Source of the DNA: Theocolax elegans
Lineage: Eukaryota; Arthropoda; Insecta; Hymenoptera; Cerocephalidae
Assembly (NCBI GenBank): GCA_026168455.1
Contig: CM047426.1
Coordinates: 73,621,986 to 73,685,985 of the forward strand
Direction of reading: 5' to 3'
DNA: 64,000 nucleotides
Made by a program: the position numbers and the translations under genes
The notes under the pieces: generated by a model
Database searches by the model: none
What the model was told of the DNA's origin: nothing
What the model saw: only the letters and a program-made list of their open reading frames with translations
Shown: piece by piece, positions 1-11,349 of the stretch
How positions within the stretch are numbered: the stretch's first letter is position 1
Layout of the letters: each line of letters opens with the position of its first letter

Positions 1-739
1 ATTTAAAAAGATTTTCAAAAATTATTAATCTAGGAGCATTTAGTTTAAATATTTTTTAAATTAATATTTCAAAATTGAATGGATATACAAGTGTGTAGAT
101 AATGTATATTTATATAACACAATATTTTAAATAAACAAGTATGTATTTATTAGAAAGGATATTTAAGAAATTAATTTGTTTATAATAATCAAAATAAATA
201 GTTGGGCTCTGCATAGGAAAAATAAATTGGATATAATTATGGATTAAAACGCAAATTTTGAAAGAAGGTGCAAATTACGAATTAAGGGTGACATGGAAGA
301 AACAGGTTTTTATTTATATGCCGCTAAAATGTTTTAAATATTTATTTAAGAAGAAAGTTTTATTACTCTAAAAGTACAAAATATTAATGACAGAACTTTT
401 GGCGATGATCGTTCGTCATTAAATAAAATAATTTTAGGAGGTGAAGTTCTATTTATAACCGTTCAAAATAATCCAAAATTTTAATAAGTTGTTAAATAAA
501 ATAGTACAATTTAGTAAGTATATTTACTATTTTTGGTAAGTTAATTTTTCATTAACATTTATAATTATTAAAATATAAATTTAAGCTTTATAAGAATTCA
601 TATAGTTTAAAATTTACAGTTAACATTTAATATGTCTCTATTTTTTTTATTATTTTTATTCTGATTTCATTACACTAAATTTTGGTAAACTTTTATTTAT
701 AAATTATAATAACTATAGCAATACCTCCAAAGTGTTGTG
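1..739. other. AT-rich stretch, no gene seen
   Basis: All six frames are densely interrupted and I recognise no motif, RNA gene or repeat boundary. The right part may belong to the Helitron-like element whose 3' end lies just downstream, but I could not find a 5' terminus. Confidence 0.5.
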
Positions 740-891
740 TGAATCTGTTTAATTTTTAAGGTGTCCATGGTAGTGAAAAAATAATACAATTTAAAACATT
801 ATTTTAAATAAATTAATTACGAAAAACCTTTTTCGTAATTAAAAATAGGGGGTTGGCGCGCGAAGCGCGCAGGGGGGCGAAGCCCCCCTAG
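740..891 (+). mobile_element. Helitron-like 3' terminus, copy A
   Basis: The segment ends in two GC-rich hairpins (GCGCGCGAAGCGCGC and GGGGGGCGAAGCCCCCC) followed by CTAG and then T. A terminal hairpin followed by CTRR and insertion before a T are the hallmarks of Helitron 3' ends. About 150 bp of the same sequence recurs at 29700-29849, ending at the same base and also followed by a TA run, so it is a mobile unit with a fixed terminus. No Rep/helicase gene is present, so this would be a non-autonomous copy. The 5' end was not found. Confidence 0.6.
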
Positions 892-908
892 TATATATAT
901 ATATATAT

Positions 909-1904
909 GGGGTATTCCACGTGAAGTGGTCCGATCAAAATTTTAAAATGCGCCAAATTTTGGGTACACATTGCAAATGTTTTTAAGAATACAGAAAAAA
1001 ATTTTTAGGTACTGGTATTTATTAGCTCAAAAGTTATTCTAACCTCAAAAAGTGAACTTTTTCCAGTTTTTTTCAACACCAGCTGGGTTCATCGCTATTT
1101 AACTCAAAATCTATCAACTTTTACTATAGAACATTATATGTAACATTCGTTGCTAATTATGTCTAGAATTTATCCTTCTGGGTTAGAATTTCTAATTTCA
1201 AGGTAAATGTTAGATAAACTACATGTCAATATTCAACTTGAAAAAAATCTAACTTCGCCACAATTGATTTTTTTATCCAAAAGTCCAAAAGAAAGCTTGG
1301 AGCAATACCTTTCAAATGATCTGTAGCATTTTTATGGCCTTCAATTCTGTAAAAAGTTATGATAATTTAAAGAAACACGAAATTTTTTTAAAAATTTAAA
1401 TGGGAAAAACCATGTTAATTTTTGTGAATTTTTTGTCTTTCTTTAAATTATCATTACTTTTTACAGAATTGAAGGCCATAAAAATGCTACAGATCATTTG
1501 AAAGGTATTGCTCCAAGCTTTCTTTTGGACTTTTGGATAAAAAAATCAATTGTGGCGAAGTTAGATTTTTTTCAAGTTGAATATTGACATGTAGTTTATC
1601 TAACATTTACCTTGAAATTAGAAATTCTAACCCAGAAGGATAAATTCTAGACATAATTAGCAACGAATGTTACATATAATGTTCTATAGTAAAAGTTGAT
1701 AGATTTTGAGTTAAATAGCGATGAACCCAGCTGGTGTTGAAAAAAACTGGAAAAAGTTCACTTTTTGAGGTTAGAATAACTTTTGAGCTAATAAATACCA
1801 GTACCTAAAAATTTTTTTCTGTATTCTTAAAAACATTTGCAATGTGTACCCAAAATTTGGCGCATTTTAAAATTTTGATCGGACCACTTCACGTGGAATA
1901 CCCC
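909..1904. repeat. 1-kb foldback (palindromic) element
   Basis: Arms 909-1374 and 1438-1904 are near-perfect reverse complements (one mismatch seen in the innermost 30 bp), separated by a spacer of about 63 bp. The outer ends read GGGGTATTCCACGTG and CACGTGGAATACCCC and sit in a TA dinucleotide run on both sides, so a TA target site is likely. No ORF of note lies inside. It behaves like a foldback MITE: terminal inverted repeats make up almost the whole element. The transposase family that moves it is not identifiable from this window. Confidence 0.8.
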
Positions 1905-1915
1905 ATATATATATA

Positions 1916-2835
1916 TGTACGGTGATGAACGAAGGTGGATAGCGGTGTCAAATAGCTTGATAATGTCCTGCTAGACCTGCGGGCGTCTACGTTGGATGCG
2001 TATGCTTTCGGAGTCCGATGATTGCCAGATGTTGAAGTCGTAGTTCCTTGACTCTGGCTCGTAGATGTCAACGATGCGTCTCGATCCCCAAATACAAGAT
2101 CTCATTGATTTTGAATGCGTATTTCGTTAAAGTCCGAGTAGCAGAGCCATGCTCTCGGATAAAAATCAAAGAGTTGACTAGCAGAGCTTCGCCTTACGAA
2201 AGCTTTAGACGAAAAATTAGGAGTGGCTGTGTCTGTTCTGGGTCCTCTTTATATACCCTAAAAATCTATGCATCTGTCCTTGTCTTACGCTTCGCTTTAG
2301 ATGGAAATTTCGTAAGTAGTTCTCGATTTTTCTGTGCTTGCACGCAATTGGGCCGTTAGATGTGCGTGATTAAAAATTATCGAATCCCATGCATTTTCTG
2401 TATCACTTCGTAGTTAATTCGGAGAATTTGTTGTCCCCTTTTATTACGGCTTAATTTATTACTTCCTTCTAATGCTTGAGTTTTCTAGTCCATGTTTCCC
2501 ATCGCCGGCTCTTCTCCGAACATTGATTTTATAGTGCAGTACAAAACAAACTCTTGCGCAACCCTTCGTTTCGATATCACTATCGGCAATCCCGCTTATA
2601 TGCGTATTGGCTTTGAATAATATCTTCAACTCTACTTATCAGTCTCTTTTTCATTTAAAACATTCGTAAATTAATCTGTCCCTTAGCTCTATAAATTATA
2701 TTTTATATTACTGCATTTACTTAGAATCATTCTTTATCAACCTTATTTTGTTCGTCTTCTACGCCATAATTTTATTCCAAACTACGCAATACTTTTTACG
2801 AAAAATAATAATATAATTTTCGTCGGGACGCGACA
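1916..2835 (-). repeat. candidate solo LTR
   Basis: Read on the minus strand the segment starts TGTCGCGTCC and ends CACCGTACA, giving the TG...CA termini of an LTR. A TATA-like box lies near 2248-2256 in that orientation. It is more GC-rich than its flanks and has no coding homology that I recognise. I found no second copy, primer site, polypurine tract or target-site duplication, so the LTR call rests on termini and composition only. Its left edge abuts the TA run that flanks the palindrome. Confidence 0.35.
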
Positions 2836-3828
2836 AACTGAACGGAGCAATTTAAGGAATTGGTTGCCACCGAAGGATTAATAAAACGTTTAATAACAAA
2901 CGTTTATCAGTTATATAATATTTTATATTTTTTTTATTTGGACACGTAAATTGAATTTGGTTCATTAAATCCCCCCATAATGAATAATTACGTTGCATAA
3001 AGGTGTCAGTAGAAGGATGATTTTAAATTTATAATAAAACTTGAAAATAAAATTCTAAAGTTATCCTAGATAGTCATACAATAATGGTAAGTTGATATTT
3101 AAATTTATAATATTATAAGATTATCGTTTACCGCGTCCGTTTTATCTAATAGTAATCCCAATAAAATTTTGTGAAAGCAACATAACAGTATTTCGCATAT
3201 CTACTTGTTTTAAATCGCAAAATAAAATCTATTCGATTGAAGTTCGAAAGGAATTCTTAATTTATTTAGCGCGTTACCATTTTCGTCAATGACAAAAAGG
3301 AATATATATATATATATACTAACATAGTTGGAGATTGGTGTTCATCTGATGGTTTTTGTGATTTACACGAATAGTTTAACAGCATTCAACAAGTCATGGA
3401 ATTGCATGGAAAAGAATGGAATGAATCTTATGTGCCTGTTACTTTGAAGGGTTTGATTCCTTTAGCTTGTTCGTTATATCATTTGCGGGAGGAGTTTAGT
3501 CTAAAAACTATTTATTTCTGCAGATTGAACATTATTGAAATGCTCTAATTTTAGAACATATGTATGGAAATTTGTGCATAAGTAAAAAGTAACTTCAACA
3601 AATGACATGCATTTTTGTTAAAAGTAGATATACCGTTAGAATAAAAAATTTTTTTTTAATTTTGTGATAAACATTTAAATAAAATGTATTTTTTTAATGC
3701 AAATTTTGAATTTTTAAATTACTAATTTTAATCTGGATGAATTAACTCTAGATAGTGTTTTAAGATGAATTACATTTAATAAAATTAGTAAAAGTAGTAG
3801 TTCTTGAGTTATACGGTTTTTTATATAT
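2836..3828. other. AT-rich stretch with one short coding-like run
   Basis: Apart from the coding-like run at 3375-3548 and a short TA run near 3303-3319, I see no feature here. A C-run near 2971 is isolated. Confidence 0.45.
3375..3548 (+). pseudogene. 58-codon coding-like fragment
   Basis: This frame runs 58 codons between an in-frame TAG and a TAA in a region where open frames are otherwise short, and its residue composition is protein-like. It starts without an ATG at the boundary. I do not recognise the family. It may be an exon or a remnant of an older mobile element. Confidence 0.25.
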
Positions 3829-4358
3829 TGTGACATTGCATGTCAATAAATGATTCCGATACTAAATATTAACTAACAAATACGCGGGAGAAGGCCTCGA
3901 CGGTGTCGTTACACCGGAGGCTTTTCGCGAAACAGACTACACGTGTAGTCACGAAGACGAGCTCGGCCATGTTGTCGTATGCGATGCACGACTTCCCCCC
4001 CACGCGCAGACGACGCTTCCTTTCCTGTATACATGGTGGTAGGTGCGACCTCTCCAGGAACATGACCCAGGTGAGGCGAATTATCACCTGGGGGGGAGAG
4101 TGATTTTCTGTCTTTGTCGTTAAACCTTGAACGAGCGACAGAGACAGATATACGATATAAATTAGTATTTATAGAACATTAGATATAAGCGAATCGTGAT
4201 AGACTAAATATTAATATTAGAATTGAAGTTACGTATACTAATTATTGGAATTATTAAAAGTCATTTAAATAGAATTAATGTAATTATAAGAAGTATTAAC
4301 GGTAATACATTATCTATAATATATTAAATTAAAAACTCGTATTTTCGTGCATTTAATG
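3829..4358 (+). repeat. gypsy 5' LTR, first part
   Basis: The LTR starts TGTGACATT and matches 16738-17268 almost base for base. A TATA-like stretch (ACGATATAAAT) lies near 4151. Homology stops at the sequence GCATTTAATG, where the Penelope-like element begins. The U5 side continues at 8614. Confidence 0.8.
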
Positions 4359-4370
4359 TATGTGCACAAC

Positions 4371-4402
4371 GTTTCGTCTGCTAGGTTTGCAGACCTCTTC
4401 AG
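4371..4402 (-). ncRNA. hammerhead ribozyme core, inverted copy
   Basis: On the minus strand CTGAAGA is followed by the pairing hexamers GTCTGC/GCAGAC (stem II) and then GAAAC. These are the conserved hammerhead core boxes in the right order and spacing. PLE pseudo-LTRs are known to carry minimal hammerheads. Stems I and III are not clearly paired in this single copy, so activity may need a dimer. Confidence 0.65.
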
Positions 4403-4622
4403 GTGCTGAATTTATTGGACAAAATTATAAATATTTATATAGAAATTTTACATTACTTGTGAATTAAAAATTAAATTTTACCTTGATAATGAATATAATA
4501 TTACAGCCCAAGTGAGCTTCGTCGAATAACATTTGATACGAAATCAACGAGTATTTATACAAAAACAAAGTAGGTGTGTGTTTACAAACTATATACGTCA
4601 TAGTTTGTGTACATTAGTCTCT

Positions 4623-5255
4623 TTAAAATATATTCATAACATTTCTGTATTGACGGTTTAAATGTTGAGTATCTTCCATTCTGTTAATTGTCGAATTATA
4701 ATGATTGATGTGTAACATTTCCGAAATGAGTCTTTTTTTATAGCAAGATTCTTTATCTATTATTTTTGTATCTTCCCAGTTAAAATTATGATTTACGTTA
4801 TTTAAAATGTGTGCAGTAACAACGGCTTCTTGATTTTTATTGTTCTGATGTTCTTTTATTCGATTTTTTAGGCAGCGTTTTGTTTCTCCAATATAAATAG
4901 CCGGGCATTTAATACAAGATAACTTGTAAACTACCCCTGTCTCCTCCCATTTTGATGTTTTATCTTTGCCTAATTTTATAATTGTATCAAGTTTGTGATT
5001 AATCAATGGAATAGTATTAATATTATATTTTTTTAGCATTCGGGAACATTTATTGAAAAACTCTTTATTGTAAGGTAGTGATATCGTACATATTGGGATT
5101 TTTTTATCTATTTTAACATTGTTTTTAATTGTAATATTGCGTTTTCTTTTATTTATTGCTGTATTTATAAATTCAATAGGATAATCATTGCTTTTTAGTA
5201 TTTCTGTAATAATATTTAGATTTTCTTTATGAAACTGTTTTTGTGACAATATCAT
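4623..5255 (-). pseudogene. PLE endonuclease part, inverted 5'-truncated copy
   Basis: An open frame of 210 codons on the minus strand matches the C-terminal third of the PLE protein: a linker, then a GIY-YIG nuclease domain with GVVY and YIG motifs, a CxxC pair just before YIG and a downstream EM/HINH region. It lacks the RT, so it is a fragment. Its reading frame is uninterrupted, whereas the direct copy at 7690 has lost one A in an A-run, so this copy records the ancestral frame at that place. Confidence 0.8.
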
Positions 5256-5333
5256 TGCCCTATCTACTAAATTATAAATAATATTACGTTTCTGTTGTAT
5301 TGTGTGATTAGAATTAAAATTTAATAATATCTT

Positions 5334-5760
5334 GCTACAAAAAAAAGACTCATTTCGGAAATGTTACACATCAATCATTATAATTCGACAATTAACAGAA
5401 TGGAAGATACTCAACATTTAAACCGTCAATACAGAAATGTTATGAATATATTTTAAAGAGACTAATGTACACAAACTATGACGTATATAGTTTGTAAACA
5501 CACACCTACTTTGTTTTTGTATAAATACTCGTTGATTTCGTATCAAATGTTATTCGACGAAGCTCACTTGGGCTGTAATATTATATTCATTATCAAGGTA
5601 AAATTTAATTTTTAATTCACAAGTAATGTAAAATTTCTATATAAATATTTATAATTTTGTCCAATAAATTCAGCACCTGAAGAGGTCTGCAAACCTAGCA
5701 GACGAAACGTTGTGCACATACATAAATAAATTGGATTTATTTATTATTGACCCTTTACAA
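5334..5760 (+). repeat. PLE direct 3' fragment (pseudo-LTR)
   Basis: This piece repeats 8167-8613 in the same orientation: the last codons of the endonuclease, the 3' untranslated region, a hammerhead core and the terminal repeat. It fuses to the inverted copy at about 5333. It provides the upstream, promoter-side repeat for the RT ORF that follows. Confidence 0.8.
5677..5708 (+). ncRNA. hammerhead ribozyme core, upstream direct copy
   Basis: CTGAAGA at 5677-5683, stem II halves GTCTGC 5685-5690 and GCAGAC 5698-5703, and GAAAC 5704-5708. Position and sequence are identical to the downstream copy at 8513-8544. In PLEs such motifs lie in the pseudo-LTR and are thought to process the transcript. 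Confidence 0.7.
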
Positions 5761-5782
5761 TCGACTATTTACTAATTCAACA

Positions 5783-8292
5783 ATGGAGGGTGAAAATTAC
5801 AAATTAAACTACGGTCTTCGATTGAATACGGACCAGCCTCAAAGGAGAGGTACATCATTCTTTAACTACATCACTTCTGAATTTGGACTCAAAATAACTA
5901 AACTCCTCAAAACATGGACATTTCTACGACATCAACTATCTGAAGTTAACTCCAGACGTACTTTTCTACTCCAATGCAGAATCAACGATGTATTTCCAAA
6001 TCATATCAAAAGCATCGGCAGACGACAAAACATTTCCTTTTATAGTGAGTCTTGTAAATCAACACATAATTTACGGAGTAATATATATAAAAATCGTCTT
6101 CTAAAATTAGAAATTAATGATATTCATATTCATTTAAATTATTTGTATAAATCTTTAAACAAGTTAAAAATTAAAATTACTAACACAAATTTACCTTTGA
6201 TTATTCTTGATAATTTCTTTTTACTAACTGAGAAAAGAACACAAAAAATTTTTGATAATATTACTAAAATACATAACAATAAATTACATAATTTAATTAA
6301 ATATTGCAGTAATAACAGCACAAAAAACCAATGGATAAAAAACTTATCATCTAGTACAATTCCTGAAAATGTAATAAAGGTAGCATCTCTCGGCTCAAAA
6401 TTTAATTGCATTTCAAAATTTACTAATTATGATATTCTAACAACGATTAAAAATGTTGAATATTCCTTAGATAAAATTGAAACTAATACAGAAACTAAAA
6501 ATGAAATTAGGGATATCATTGTAAATAACATAAAATCGGTAAGAAAAAAGTCTCCACACATAACATATCATGAACGAGAATTTAAAAACAATCTGAGTGA
6601 AACTAAATCTTTCTTAAAAGAAAATCCTAACATATTTTTTACACATGCTGACAAAGGCAACTTAACAGTATGTTTAAATAAAACTGAATATATAGAAAAA
6701 ATGAACACCTTATTATTAGACAATAATACATATATGATGATAAAAAAGAATCCGTTAAAAAAACTACAGTCAGATGTTTATTCTATATTAAAAGACCTTA
6801 ATGATAATAAATTTTTAAAAAAAGAATACCATAAAAATGAATTAACCCAAACTAATACAACATTAGCGAAAGCATATGGATTACCAAAAATACACAAAGA
6901 TAATTTTCCACTCAGACCAATAATTTCGACAATAAACAGTCCTACACACTATTTAGCAAAAATAATTTATAACGATCTAAAACAAGCAATACCAGTTCCA
7001 AAATCGCACATAAATAATAGTTTTGATTTAAAAGAAAAGCTTGAAAATATATATATACCAACCGGTTATGTTTTGATATCATTAGACGTTAGTTCTTTGT
7101 TTACAAACATCCCAAGTCATGAGGTTCTCAATAGTTTAGATAAACGCTTTATTCATATTCAAAATAAATGTAAAATCCCCTTCCATAATATCCGCAAAAG
7201 TATAGAATTTTTATTTAATAATGTTTATTTTAGTTTCAATAATGTCATTTACAAACAAATATTCGGATCTCCAATGGGATCGCCTATATCACCATTATTT
7301 GCAGATTTAGTAATGGATGATCTTGAGACCCACTGTTTAAAAGAATTAAAAAGTAAACACAATTGCAAACCAATTTTTTATTATAGATATGTAGACGACA
7401 CAATTTTATGCGTGGAAAAAAGTCATGTAAACACAGTTCTCAATATCTTTAACAATTACAATAAACATCTCAAATTTACATATGAAATAGAAAATAATAA
7501 TTGTATAAATTTTCTGGATCTCACATTAATCAAAGAAAACAATAGTATTATTACAAATTGGTATAGAAAACCAACTAATTCTAACCGGTTATTAAATTTT
7601 AATTCTAATCACACAATACAACAGAAACGTAATATTATTTATAATTTAGTAGATAGGGCAATGATATTGTCACAAAAACAGTTTCATAAAGAAATCTAAA
7701 TATTATTACAGAAATACTAAAAAGCAATGATTATCCTATTGAATTTATAAATACAGCAATAAATAAAAGAAAACGCAATATTACAATTAAAAACAATGTT
7801 AAAATAGATAAAAAAATCCCAATATGTACGATATCACTACCTTACAATAAAGAGTTTTTCAATAAATGTTCCCGAATGCTAAAAAAATATAATATTAATA
7901 CTATTCCATTGATTAATCACAAACTTGATACAATTATAAAATTAGGCAAAGATAAAACATCAAAATGGGAGGAGACAGGGGTAGTTTACAAGTTATCTTG
8001 TATTAAATGCCCGGCTATTTATATTGGAGAAACAAAACGCTGCCTAAAAAATCGAATAAAAGAACATCAGAACAATAAAAATCAAGAAGCCGTTGTTACT
8101 GCACACATTTTAAATAACGTAAATCATAATTTTAACTGGGAAGATACAAAAATAATAGATAAAGAATCTTGCTATAAAAAAAGACTCATTTCGGAAATGT
8201 TACACATCAATCATTATAATTCGACAATTAACAGAATGGAAGATACTCAACATTTAAACCGTCAATACAGAAATGTTATGAATATATTTTAA
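5783..8292 (+). pseudogene. Penelope-like reverse transcriptase with GIY-YIG endonuclease
   Basis: The likely start is the ATG at 5783, just after the pseudo-LTR. The RT domain shows PLE hallmarks: GLPKIHK near 6885, SLDVSSLFTNIP near 7082, GSPMGSPISPLFADL near 7266, and the catalytic YVDD near 7387. The frame ends at 7699 because one A is missing compared with the inverted copy at 5255. After the shift the endonuclease continues (7876-8292) with GVVY and YIG motifs, a CxxC pair and the RLISEM region. The protein would be about 835 residues, normal for the family. With the frameshift, RT and endonuclease are separated, so this copy is probably inactive. Confidence 0.85.
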
Positions 8293-8512
8293 AGAGACTA
8301 ATGTACACAAACTATGACGTATATAGTTTGTAAACACACACCTACTTTGTTTTTGTATAAATACTCGTTGATTTCGTATCAAATGTTATTCGACGAAGCT
8401 CACTTGGGCTGTAATATTATATTCATTATCAAGGTAAAATTTAATTTTTAATTCACAAGTAATGTAAAATTTCTATATAAATATTTATAATTTTGTCCAA
8501 TAAATTCAGCAC

Positions 8513-8544
8513 CTGAAGAGGTCTGCAAACCTAGCAGACGAAAC
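8513..8544 (+). ncRNA. hammerhead ribozyme core, downstream copy
   Basis: CTGAAGA 8513-8519, GTCTGC 8521-8526, GCAGAC 8534-8539 and GAAAC 8540-8544, the same arrangement as at 5677. It lies in the 3' pseudo-LTR, about 220 bp after the endonuclease stop codon. Confidence 0.7.
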
Positions 8545-8613
8545 GTTGTGCACATACATAAATAAATTGGATTTATTTATTATTGACCCTTTACAATCGA
8601 CTATTTACTAATT

Positions 8614-8784
8614 TATCTAATTTGTATCAGCTATTAATAAATAAAGTTCGTTCGTTTAGTTATTCGTATTCGGTCGTATGTTGTTAATTATTAATCATGC
8701 CAAGATTTCCTATTTCCAACCTCCTCACGAGATATAGTCTTTAACATGCTTATTGACTAATATAATTATTAATTTACTAAATAA

Positions 8785-8831
<47 letters not shown>

Positions 8832-8843
8832 AAATACCGTTAC
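8614..8843 (+). repeat. gypsy 5' LTR, second part (R/U5)
   Basis: The sequence resumes after the PLE and runs to TTACA, five bases before the primer-binding site. It holds AATAAATAAA (about 8636-8645), a likely polyadenylation signal, and a TA microsatellite at about 8789-8827. No intact copy of this part exists at the 3' LTR for comparison. Confidence 0.6.
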
Positions 8844-8847
8844 AAAA

Positions 8848-8865
8848 TGGCGCCCAACGTGGGGC
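8848..8865 (+). other. primer-binding site, tRNA-Lys type
   Basis: TGGCGCCCAACGTGGGGC is the primer site complementary to the 3' end of tRNA-Lys(CUU), known from several retroelements. It directly follows the LTR end and precedes gag by about 175 bp, which fixes the LTR boundary. Confidence 0.85.
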
Positions 8866-9039
8866 ATGGGAAATGGAATCTGTTGGCTTCCGGAGAGGAT
8901 ACGTCGTGTTCGTGGTCGTGATCGCGTCGTCGCTCGGCAATAAAATAGCGATGCTAGCTGAAGGTGAATAAAAGAAAATTGTTCGACGTAAATAACTAGT
9001 GGTGTTCAGTTCGGCGCGGATTGCGAAGACGATTTTAAA

Positions 9040-11349
9040 ATGGCACCGATGTTGCGAGGAGATAACGGGAAAAAGGGCGTAGATTCGCTATCCTATTATT
9101 GCTCGCGCATGACGGAGTTATTAAAAAAGAATCGGTCGATACGGAAATTCTGGGAGAAAATATGTTCTTTGGACGAGAATGGAGTCCTGGACAGAATTCG
9201 CGAATTTGGACTCAGCGATATCGGGACAATCGCGCAATTGAAAGAAAGAATTGTCAGATTCGAGTCGCGTACGTATTCAGCCAAACTCGATGTTCCGTGG
9301 GATAAAGGATGGGACGTTCTCGGTACAGGACTTCCTATGGGAATCTACGAAGAAGATTTGATTTTTGATCCGTTAGTGATTATCGGCGTTGAAGAAGGCG
9401 CGGTAGCCTCGGGGAAAAACGTCGTGACTCACGAAGATTCGGGGGAGGCCGACGAGTCGTCCGGTATAGACGACGAATTGTCCGAGTTGTCCCTGTCGAT
9501 AAATACGCGGAACGAGTTAGAGTTGGAAGGGAATATGGCGACAACCGGTACGCGGGCAAAAACGCGGGAAAGTCGCAAGGAACTATCGGGAAGTCAGAAT
9601 TTTCGTGACAGTTTTAAGTCAAGGGAAGCTAGATATTCGCTGCCGAATGATTTAGGGTCGCGATCCGATAATAATTTGCAGATGATGGAGCAGATCGCGA
9701 AATTAACCGAAAGAGTTATGGAACTAGGAAATACGATAGCTGCCATGGGGTACGCGATCGGTTACTCGAAAGAGAACGCGAACGCACTGAAGACGGGAAT
9801 GTCGGGAGTTGATTCGCGTGTTACGCCGTGTAAAGGTTCTTCACGTCGACTAAGTTCGAAGACAGCCGGCAAGGAAAACTCGAAAAGCGTACGAATCAAT
9901 GAGGATCATCGCGATTCGAGAGATGAGGTGTTAGGCTTCCCGGAGGTAAATACGGGAAAACCGAGTACACGGGATGTCGGGACGATGACTTCCTCGAGCG
10001 ACGAAGTCACAAATGATATTAGTGAATTACGGGTGACTAAGAAGAAGAAAACGAAAAGTCGTCGTGACGCGCGTTCGGAAACGGAGCAACAGGTTTTGCC
10101 ATATAAAGGACATACCGAGCGGAGAGATTCGCACCGAGCCACGCGCTCGACGGCGCCCAGTCTCACACCCAGAGCGCGATATTCCAGCTCGAGCGACTCA
10201 GAGCTCGAGTCGAATGCGCAGCACGGGGTGCGGGACGAAGGGACTCGTCTAGCAGCGATCGAGATGCGCAACCGCTTGATTAAGTCACTACAAACGTGGC
10301 ACTTATCCTACACAGGAGACACCGATAAAGGGGGCGCAGATGAATTTTTACGTCGATTGAATGTTTGGCGGAAGTCCGGGGAAGTAACGGACGCGGATTT
10401 ATTACGTGCGTTGCCAGCAATATTGATGGAATCGGCGGGTAGATGGTTCGAGGCGGTCGGTAAAAGTATTAAGTCGTGGAAACAATTTACTCAGGCGTTT
10501 CATTATCGGTTTATGAAGCGTCTGGATTATAACGATGTGTTAGAAGAATTATACAAACGTAAACAAGGGGACGGCGAGTCGATATCGAATTTTATCGCGT
10601 GCTTTAAAATAGTCGTGAATAAATTCAAAAACCCGCCTACGGAGGAAGTATTACTGCAGATATTAATACGGAACATGAAGCGAGACTATCGGATGTTCGT
10701 GGCAATTCGGCGGGCTCGTAACGTGGCGGAGGTCGAGAAGTACGGACATGAATTCGAAAGACTGATCGAGATCGATGGTATTAGTGGCCCGAACGGTACC
10801 GGTCGTATCGAAGGGACGGCTTGGATGGGCGCACAAAAGAATAAGAAGTCAAGAAACGTCGCGATAGTCGAGTTAGTGGACGATGTCGAGACGTGCGCTG
10901 TAGATTCTGTTAAGGGGATAACGAAACGTCGTAGTGACCGCGGTAATAAGGTCTATAAAGCGATTGAAATAGCGAGTGCTCAAAAGACGGACACGGTTAA
11001 AAACGATAGAACCAGTTACGAGTCGGTCACGGCGCGAGTGGGATCGTCAAAACCTCAGTACAGCAGCACGCCGATTAAACCGATCGAGACACCGGCTGCA
11101 AATGCATCGGACGGAATTCGCTGTTATGAATGCAAGAGCACCGGGCATTTCGCTCGCGATTGTCCCCAACGGGTATGTAGATACTGTAAGAAACCGGGAC
11201 ACCGATTGATAGAGTGTTTAAATAGACCGCGTGTGTCAGTAGGAGACCCCAACGTAAAAATGTGTCTAGGATGTAAGCGCCCGGATCGTGACATTAAGAC
11301 TTGTCCGGATTGTGAGGCTATACGTCGAGCCTTGTCGGGAAACGATTAG
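9040..11349 (+). CDS. gag: gypsy Gag polyprotein
   Basis: The ORF encodes 769 residues and starts at an ATG in good context (AAAATGG). The N-terminal two-thirds is charged and serine-rich. A retrotransposon-gag capsid domain lies around residues 410-570 (RWFEAVGKSIKSWKQF, then LIRNMKRDYRMF). The C-terminus has two CCHC zinc knuckles (CYECKSTGHFARDC and CRYCKKPGHRLIEC) and a third incomplete cysteine cluster. Gag assembles the particle and packages the RNA. The frame is intact. It ends six bases after a slippery heptamer that would give Gag-Pol by -1 frameshifting. Confidence 0.9.
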   Translation: MAPMLRGDNGKKGVDSLSYYCSRMTELLKKNRSIRKFWEKICSLDENGVLDRIREFGLSDIGTIAQLKERIVRFESRTYSAKLDVPWDKGWDVLGTGLPMGIYEEDLIFDPLVIIGVEEGAVASGKNVVTHEDSGEADESSGIDDELSELSLSINTRNELELEGNMATTGTRAKTRESRKELSGSQNFRDSFKSREARYSLPNDLGSRSDNNLQMMEQIAKLTERVMELGNTIAAMGYAIGYSKENANALKTGMSGVDSRVTPCKGSSRRLSSKTAGKENSKSVRINEDHRDSRDEVLGFPEVNTGKPSTRDVGTMTSSSDEVTNDISELRVTKKKKTKSRRDARSETEQQVLPYKGHTERRDSHRATRSTAPSLTPRARYSSSSDSELESNAQHGVRDEGTRLAAIEMRNRLIKSLQTWHLSYTGDTDKGGADEFLRRLNVWRKSGEVTDADLLRALPAILMESAGRWFEAVGKSIKSWKQFTQAFHYRFMKRLDYNDVLEELYKRKQGDGESISNFIACFKIVVNKFKNPPTEEVLLQILIRNMKRDYRMFVAIRRARNVAEVEKYGHEFERLIEIDGISGPNGTGRIEGTAWMGAQKNKKSRNVAIVELVDDVETCAVDSVKGITKRRSDRGNKVYKAIEIASAQKTDTVKNDRTSYESVTARVGSSKPQYSSTPIKPIETPAANASDGIRCYECKSTGHFARDCPQRVCRYCKKPGHRLIECLNRPRVSVGDPNVKMCLGCKRPDRDIKTCPDCEAIRRALSGND

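Larger units (their letters stand above)
4357..8613 (+). mobile_element. Penelope-like element (PLE) with GIY-YIG endonuclease
   Basis: Three pieces are present: an inverted copy of the 3' portion (4357-5333, minus), a direct 3' fragment (5334-about 5760) and a longer unit with RT and endonuclease (about 5700-8613). Partial tandem copies acting as pseudo-LTRs, plus an inverted tail, are typical of PLE integration. The repeat that ends each direct piece runs through the hammerhead core to CTATTTACTAATT. The element interrupts a gypsy LTR. Its right edge is taken where the two direct repeats stop matching, at about 8613. Confidence 0.85.

Noticed and set aside
3869..4103. short ORFs on both strands in the gypsy LTR, repeated at 16778-17012
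   Set aside because: They are complementary shadows in the same GC-rich LTR segment; repetition only reflects the LTR duplication.
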